Positions 13,986-17,810 of a stretch of 17,810 nt of DNA are shown piece by piece; position 1 is the stretch's first letter; every line of letters begins with the position of its first letter. The stretch covers positions 1 to 17,810 of the forward strand of contig DASZPJ010000040.1 of NCBI GenBank assembly GCA_035550295.1, given 5' to 3'. The notes under the pieces are model-generated. The model had not been told where the DNA came from. It did no database searches and worked only from the letters and a program-made list of their open reading frames with translations. The DNA comes from DASZPJ01 sp035550295 (GTDB lineage Bacteria > Patescibacteriota > Saccharimonadia > Saccharimonadales > UBA4665). Both the position numbers and the translations under genes were made by a program.

Positions 13986-14006
13986 ATCAAATCCAACCGG
14001 CCATAG

Positions 14007-14012
14007 TACGAT
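14007..14012 (+). promoter_or_regulatory. Putative -10 box of the CobO-like gene, 8 nt before the start codon
   Basis: TACGAT lies 8 nt before ATG 14021 with no Shine-Dalgarno between. There is no TGn extension and no clear -35, so this is the weakest of the set of start-proximal -10 boxes. Confidence 0.4.
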
Positions 14013-14020
14013 AGTAGTCT

Positions 14021-14590
14021 ATGGGTTTTGAGGATTATAAAAGCAAAGACTCGGTGGTGATCGTCTACACCGGCGACAGCAAAGGCAAAACCAGTGCCAG
14101 CCTTGGCCTGATGGTTCGCGCGCTTGGTAACCGCTGGAATGTGGCGTTCATCCAGTTCATCAAACACTGGGGCGTCGGCGAACACGTCTTCATCCGCGAC
14201 ATCCAACCGCTATTTAAAGACCAGCTGTACTTTTATAAAGGCGGCAAGGGCTTTTACCAGGCTGGCGAGCTAAGCGAGCAACATATCACCGAAGAACAAC
14301 ACCAACAAGCGGCGCTGGAAACATATGAAGAAGCCCTGGCGGCCGCCACCAGCGGCAAGTTCGACCTGGTGATTTGTGACGAGATCAACAACGCCGTACA
14401 CGACGGGCTGCTGGCAGAAAAGCAACTGGCTGATCTGATCAAAAACAAATCGCCCAAAACGAGCCTTTGCCTAACTGGTCGTAACTTCCCGGAAAAACTG
14501 CTGAAATACGTCGACATCGCCACCGACATGCACAAAATCAAGCACCACTTCGACGAAAAATTCCTAGCCAACAAAGGCATTGATTTCTAG
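14021..14590 (+). CDS. CobO/BtuR-type corrinoid adenosyltransferase (P-loop)
   Basis: 189 residues. The P-loop GDSKGKT (18-24), strand VAFIQFIKHWGVGE, Walker B-like LVICDEINNAVHDGLL (116-131), LTGRNFPEKLLKYVDIATDM and the C-terminal KHHFDEKFLANKGIDF match the CobA/CobO/BtuR family almost throughout (family: TGR-x-APxxL...D-x-VTEM...KH-x-F...KGIEF). These enzymes transfer the adenosyl group of ATP to cob(I)alamin, making coenzyme B12. No other cobalamin gene is nearby, so this would be salvage, or the protein may have another role in a reduced genome. The start is supported by a start-proximal -10; no Shine-Dalgarno. Confidence 0.85.
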   Translation: MGFEDYKSKDSVVIVYTGDSKGKTSASLGLMVRALGNRWNVAFIQFIKHWGVGEHVFIRDIQPLFKDQLYFYKGGKGFYQAGELSEQHITEEQHQQAALETYEEALAAATSGKFDLVICDEINNAVHDGLLAEKQLADLIKNKSPKTSLCLTGRNFPEKLLKYVDIATDMHKIKHHFDEKFLANKGIDF

Positions 14591-14607
14591 ATAATACATG
14601 TTATTGT
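14580..14607 (+). promoter_or_regulatory. Promoter of the diacylglycerol-kinase-family gene (extended -10)
   Basis: TTGATT (14580-14585), 16-nt spacer ending in TGT, then TATTGT (14602-14607), 8 nt before ATG 14616. No Shine-Dalgarno in between. It overlaps the end of the preceding CobO-like gene. Confidence 0.5.
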
Positions 14608-14615
14608 AAAGCTCT

Positions 14616-15650
14616 ATGGTTGAGCTTGGTCCTGAACTAACTCCTTTTGAACCTCAAAAAGGCCAGCGTTTGCTTATATTTAGTAACCCCGCAAGCAAAC
14701 AGGCCAAAACTATCAAGCCGGCAATAAAAGAGTTTCACGAGACCGCCGAAAGCTTAGGATACAAAGTCGAAGAACATCGAACTCAAAAGGAACTTGAATA
14801 TATGGTCGACGCGCTGGAAGTCGCAGAGGAAGGCGACCTTTTGGGCATCGTTAGCGGCGATGGCGGCACAACACATTTCCAAAAGGCAGTGGTTGCCCGG
14901 GAGATGGACAACGCCGTCCTGGTAATTGGTGGTGGCGACGCCAATGACCAGGCCCGCAACCTGCACAAAAAAGAAAATGTACGCAAACCGTTCAAATTGC
15001 TCCAGGACCCGGAAGCGCGGATTGGCCATCTACACCCGCTGGAAGTCACCATCGGTGGCTGGACACAAGATAAACTTCAGCAAGATTTAGCCTTTGGCTA
15101 CGTCGGCATTGGCATAACTGCCTTGATTGGCGATCAATTCAATACCCAGGAATTCCGTAAACAAGTCATGAGTTACCGTCACGCTGTCGAAGCCCGGCGA
15201 TTAGCCTACATATTAAGGGTGGGTTTGCCGCAAATTCCCAAAACACCAATTTTGACTATCTCTGAAGCCGGCCGCGATGACGTAGTAGCCATCGAACGTA
15301 ACATTACTAACGGTCCGCACGAGGCTAAATTCTTCAAATTTCCAGGAATGGCATCACTCGTGAAGGATGCCGGCGCATTTGATATGCCCGTATTACAAAG
15401 CGTTACTAACAGTCGCCCTGGCAGGACCGAAGCGCTTCTGAGCGGTGCCATGAAGGCCATGCGCGGCCACCTGGAGCATTTTGGCACTGGCCAAAAGCGG
15501 GAATTCAGTGTCAAAAGTGATAGCGGCCAAATACCTGTCCAAGTTGACGGCGAAGCTAGTTTCTATAACTCAAATGCTAATTTTTCAATCGGAATTAGCG
15601 ATAAATCCGTCAGAGTAGTCACAACTCTAAGTGATCCTTTGGCCGTATAA
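14616..15650 (+). CDS. Diacylglycerol kinase / sphingosine kinase-like lipid kinase family protein
   Basis: 344 residues, no membrane span. The DAGK catalytic fold is indicated by LLIFSNPASKQA (19-30), the glycine-rich GIVSGDGGTTHF (77-88) aligned with the family's GGDGTxxEV loop, VLVIGGGDANDQARNL (aligned with GTGNDFAR, about 101-116), and the late strand IPVQVDGE (306-313). Members phosphorylate diacylglycerol, undecaprenol-like or other lipids using ATP at the membrane surface. The loop here is SGDGG followed by Thr-Thr-His rather than GGDGT followed by a Glu, so substrate or activity may differ. ATG 14616 follows a -10 by 8 nt and has no Shine-Dalgarno. Fold assignment is fairly sure; substrate unknown. 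Confidence 0.72.
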   Translation: MVELGPELTPFEPQKGQRLLIFSNPASKQAKTIKPAIKEFHETAESLGYKVEEHRTQKELEYMVDALEVAEEGDLLGIVSGDGGTTHFQKAVVAREMDNAVLVIGGGDANDQARNLHKKENVRKPFKLLQDPEARIGHLHPLEVTIGGWTQDKLQQDLAFGYVGIGITALIGDQFNTQEFRKQVMSYRHAVEARRLAYILRVGLPQIPKTPILTISEAGRDDVVAIERNITNGPHEAKFFKFPGMASLVKDAGAFDMPVLQSVTNSRPGRTEALLSGAMKAMRGHLEHFGTGQKREFSVKSDSGQIPVQVDGEASFYNSNANFSIGISDKSVRVVTTLSDPLAV

Positions 15651-15663
15651 AAAATCCCGGCTT

Positions 15664-15672
15664 TGCTACAAT
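15664..15672 (+). promoter_or_regulatory. Extended -10 of the P-loop kinase/thermonuclease pair
   Basis: TGC followed by TACAAT (15667-15672), 7 nt before ATG 15680, with no Shine-Dalgarno between. No convincing -35. It lies in the 29-nt gap after the lipid-kinase gene. Confidence 0.5.
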
Positions 15673-15679
15673 AAACTTT

Positions 15680-16195
15680 ATGTCCGAGCAGCGGCTCTAC
15701 TTATTTATCGGCGCCCCGGGCGCCGGCAAAACCCAAATTGCTAAATTCATCGCTAAAGAAACTGGCGCAGAGCATTTATGGGCAGATGTTGAGCGCCATA
15801 AATTGTTTGGTCAGCCAACGCATGCTCTGGGTGAAAGTGACAGACTTTACGCCGAACTAAACGATAGGACCGACCAACTGCTAGGCGAAGGTAAAAGCGT
15901 GGTTTTTGACACCAACTTCAACTACCATGCCGATCGCCAGCTGCTGCATAAAATCGCTGACAAGCACGGCGCCACAACCGTTACTATCTGGGTGACAACG
16001 CCTGAAGACCTGGCACGCCAGCGCGCCGTTTCGCCGCCCACTACCCGTAATGGCTACTTGCAGGGCATGACCGATGCCGAATTCGACGCCATAGTGGCTA
16101 AGCTGGAACCGCCACACGAAGATGAAAAAGTTATTAAAATTGACGGTACCAACATTGACGCCATCGACCTGAAGAGCGTACTACAAATAGCGTGA
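15680..16195 (+). CDS. P-loop kinase, polynucleotide-kinase-like (AAA_33 type)
   Basis: 171 residues, a single nucleotide-kinase domain. Walker A GAPGAGKT (11-18) directly follows the first strand; WADVERHKLFG (34-44) and VVFDTNFNYHADRQ (74-87) sit where PNK-like and zeta-toxin-like kinases carry their acidic catalytic and substrate residues; TIWVTTPEDLARQR (102-115) is the typical lid region. Such proteins phosphorylate 5'-OH nucleic acid ends, nucleosides or other small alcohols. The stop overlaps the start of the thermonuclease gene by 4 bp (GTGA), so the two are translationally coupled. No phosphatase domain and no antitoxin partner are seen. Substrate is inferred from context only. Confidence 0.75.
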   Translation: MSEQRLYLFIGAPGAGKTQIAKFIAKETGAEHLWADVERHKLFGQPTHALGESDRLYAELNDRTDQLLGEGKSVVFDTNFNYHADRQLLHKIADKHGATTVTIWVTTPEDLARQRAVSPPTTRNGYLQGMTDAEFDAIVAKLEPPHEDEKVIKIDGTNIDAIDLKSVLQIA

Positions 16196-16779
16196 GCCGT
16201 TATAAATACCGTCGGGTGCATGGCTGGACAGCCGTAGCACTACTGGTTATTAGCCTGCTAATTACACTTGGGCAGCAGCATGGTTGGTTTTCATCTGTGA
16301 CCCAGCTACAGCCAGGAACTTATAGTATTGACCACTTCGTCGATGGCGACACGATTGCCGTCAACATGGCCGGCAAGACCGAGGACGTGCGCTTCATTGG
16401 CGTCGACACGCCGGAAACCCACAAACCCAATACGCCGGTTGAATGCTACGGGCCAGAAGCCGCAGCTTATACTAAGGCCGAAATAGGCATTGGGCCAGTG
16501 CGCCTGGTTTCCGATTCGCTAAGTACTGACCGCGATCGTTATGGCCGTTTACTGCGTTACGTCTATTTACCGGACGGTAAATTACTCGAAGACCAGCTGA
16601 TCCGAAACGGCTATGGCTTTTACTACCCGTATTTTCCGTTTACCAAATCTAGCCAGTTCGCCGCTGACGAAAAGCAGGCCCAAACCCACAAACTCGGTTT
16701 ATGGGCACACTGCCACCCAACGCCTACTGACCAGGGCGGCTACAAAATGAACCAAACAGAGCCAAAAACTAATCAATAA
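16192..16779 (+). CDS. Membrane-anchored thermonuclease (SNase family)
   Basis: 195 residues. A basic start and one hydrophobic span (about 12-27) form a signal anchor; the domain is then outside the membrane. SNase motifs: FVDGDT (49-54), VRFIGVDTPE (66-75, Arg67, Asp72, Glu75) and DRYGRLLRYVYL (115-126, Arg119), the Arg/Glu/Arg catalytic set. It should cut DNA and RNA with Ca2+, leaving 5'-OH and 3'-phosphate ends, for nucleotide scavenging or degradation of incoming DNA. Two cysteines (85, 174) could form a disulfide. The start is GTG 16192, overlapping the kinase stop, without its own Shine-Dalgarno. The 3' end overlaps the convergent glycosyltransferase by 11 bp, with no terminator. Confidence 0.92.
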   Translation: MSRYKYRRVHGWTAVALLVISLLITLGQQHGWFSSVTQLQPGTYSIDHFVDGDTIAVNMAGKTEDVRFIGVDTPETHKPNTPVECYGPEAAAYTKAEIGIGPVRLVSDSLSTDRDRYGRLLRYVYLPDGKLLEDQLIRNGYGFYYPYFPFTKSSQFAADEKQAQTHKLGLWAHCHPTPTDQGGYKMNQTEPKTNQ

Positions 16780-17629
16780 ACAGTGCCGGGTTGACGCGGA
16801 CTTGGCTGCTGGGTGAAACGGCCTGTCGTAGCGAGAACTGGCCGGTCTCGGCGTTGTAGCCACGATGCAAAAGTTTTAGCGGCACGTAAAAGGCAATTAC
16901 TAGGACGATAACCGGATACATATTCCGTTGGCTCTTCAGCCCGTGGCGGGCATAAGTCCGGGGGCTTTGCCACAGGTACGGCCACAGTTCGACCAGTTGG
17001 CTGTCAAAGCGGCGCAGGGAAACACTGGCTTTAAGCCGGCGGTCAAATTTAGCCCGAAAGCCAAGTGCCTGGGTATGAATCGCCAAGTCGAAGTCCTCAT
17101 GCAGGCCAGCGTCGTGGCAGACTTCAGTCCGGACAGCTTGCCAGACCGATCGCCGCACAGCCATGTTGGCACCGTACAAAAAGACTTCGCCTTCCATGCC
17201 ACTGGCAATCCGGCGACGGAAGAATAAGTCCAGCTTGGCATTGATATCGCGGCGTGGAAGATCATGATAATCGACCGATCCGGAAACGGCGGCTAACGAT
17301 TCATCGACAAAAAGCTGTTGTATCGCTTCAACCCAGTCGGGTGAAAGGCGCGTATCAGCGTCAATCCTACCAATAATGTCGCCGCTGGCAGCATCAAAAC
17401 CACGATCACGGGCATGCACCACGCCTTGGCGCTGCTCCCGCACTATTTTCACAAAGCCAAAACTTTCGGCTACTGTCGAACTGGAATCATTGGAATTATT
17501 GTCAACTACGATAACTTCCAGCGGTCGGACGGTTTGGGCGGCAATCGCTTGCAAACAGGCCACCAACTGATCAGCTTCGTTGTATACTGGGATAACGATG
17601 CTAACGGTTAAAGACTTCGCTTGATTCAT
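16769..17629 (-). CDS. Family 2 glycosyltransferase (GT-A fold)
   Basis: 286 residues. VSIVIPVYNEADQL (9-22), VVDNNSNDSS (41-50), the metal-binding RIDADTR (88-94), the acceptor-side region GANMAVRRSVW (153-163) and LHEDFDLAIH (176-185) with the catalytic-base HEDxDL motif define GT2. A single hydrophobic stretch (about 238-255, YPVIVLVIAFYVPLKLL) near the end suggests membrane attachment. It should transfer a sugar from a nucleotide donor to a lipid-linked or surface glycan; donor and acceptor unknown. ATG 17629 lies 8 nt after an extended -10 and has no spaced Shine-Dalgarno. The start codon overlaps the start codon of the divergent gene. Confidence 0.93.
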   Translation of the reverse strand: MNQAKSLTVSIVIPVYNEADQLVACLQAIAAQTVRPLEVIVVDNNSNDSSSTVAESFGFVKIVREQRQGVVHARDRGFDAASGDIIGRIDADTRLSPDWVEAIQQLFVDESLAAVSGSVDYHDLPRRDINAKLDLFFRRRIASGMEGEVFLYGANMAVRRSVWQAVRTEVCHDAGLHEDFDLAIHTQALGFRAKFDRRLKASVSLRRFDSQLVELWPYLWQSPRTYARHGLKSQRNMYPVIVLVIAFYVPLKLLHRGYNAETGQFSLRQAVSPSSQVRVNPALFID

Positions 17630-17810
17630 GCCTAATAATCATAACAAACGCCAGCTGAGAAAATGCCTAAATATTGCTTGTAAACTGCTGGGTTTGATCA
17701 TCCAGCCGCCGCGGAGCAAGTGGGGCAAACGATTGATGTACGGTTTCTTGGGAATCGTTGCCGTGATCTTGCTGGGCATGTACGGCATTGCCGAATGGTA
17801 TGTTCATTCT
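17628..17810 (+). CDS. Membrane protein, N-terminal part (3' end outside window)
   Basis: The frame runs from ATG 17628 to the window end without a stop (61 residues). A basic, hydrophilic N-terminus of about 36 residues (with KRQLRK and RSKWGKR) precedes one hydrophobic segment (about 37-54, LMYGFLGIVAVILLGMYG), so a type II signal anchor with an outside domain is likely. The family cannot be told. No Shine-Dalgarno is seen and the ATG shares the CATG palindrome with the divergent start; downstream in-frame starts such as ATG 17736 are possible. Confidence 0.55.
   Translation, partial: MPNNHNKRQLRKCLNIACKLLGLIIQPPRSKWGKRLMYGFLGIVAVILLGMYGIAEWYVHS
17638..17646 (-). promoter_or_regulatory. 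Extended -10 of the glycosyltransferase gene
   Basis: On the minus strand TGT (17646-17644) is followed by TATGAT (17643-17638), 8 nt before ATG 17629. The -35 region is poor. These bases lie within the first codons of the divergent plus-strand gene. Confidence 0.6.

Noticed and set aside
15680..16195. Zeta-toxin-like kinase of a toxin-antitoxin system.
   Set aside because: There is no epsilon-like antitoxin partner; the gene is coupled to a thermonuclease, and its motifs fit PNK-like kinases equally well or better.
1..17810. CRISPR arrays, tRNA or rRNA genes, insertion sequences, attachment sites.
   Set aside because: No regular repeats, transposase-like ORFs, terminal repeats or tRNA-like folds were noticed, and no gene-free stretch exceeds about 110 bp.

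Overview
The window reads as a compact, gene-dense bacterial chromosome of roughly 50% GC. The gene set (a lone F-type ATP synthase operon with atpZ, MscL, a mid-size aquaporin, a small glutaredoxin, a membrane-anchored thermonuclease, no biosynthetic operon) suggests Candidatus Saccharibacteria (TM7) or a related Patescibacterium. That is recognition from memory, not a phylogeny. TGA acts as a stop (end of atpZ, atpB and the P-loop kinase gene), so UGA is not recoded to glycine. No tRNA, rRNA, CRISPR array, IS element or prophage is visible.

Layout. Bases 1-2427 (+) hold the 3' part of a UvrD-type helicase fused to a PD-(D/E)XK nuclease. It ends at a perfect bidirectional hairpin shared with the convergent aquaporin gene (2479-3201, -). 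Upstream of the aquaporin, same strand, is a probable zeta-type (cadmium-class) carbonic anhydrase (3299-4222, -), divergent from mscL (4309-4710, +). From 13243 down to 4707 (-) runs one long operon: atpZ-atpB-atpE-atpF-atpH-atpA-[80-aa ORF]-atpG-atpD-[72-aa ORF]-atpC-[ATP-grasp ligase]. From 13348 rightwards (+) lie a ribbon-helix-helix protein, a glutaredoxin, a CobO/BtuR-type adenosyltransferase, a diacylglycerol-kinase-family protein, and a translationally coupled pair of a P-loop kinase and a thermonuclease. At the right edge a family 2 glycosyltransferase (17629-16769, -) diverges from a membrane protein cut by the window end.

How the parts work together. The atp operon encodes a complete F1Fo ATP synthase (a, b, c, delta, alpha, gamma, beta, epsilon) plus the assembly factor AtpZ; the c subunit lacks a Na+ signature, so it is probably H+-coupled. 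Aquaporin, carbonic anhydrase and MscL form a neighbourhood concerned with water, CO2/bicarbonate and osmotic shock. A thermonuclease leaving 5'-OH ends beside a polynucleotide-kinase-like protein suggests processing of scavenged nucleic acid.

Most notable: two unrecognised small acidic ORFs exactly fill the atpA-atpG and atpD-atpC gaps and carry the next gene's Shine-Dalgarno in their last codons; and genes that begin transcripts repeatedly show a -10 box (usually extended, TGn) 6-8 nt before the start codon with no Shine-Dalgarno, whereas operon-internal genes mostly have one. This points to leaderless mRNAs as the default for first genes.
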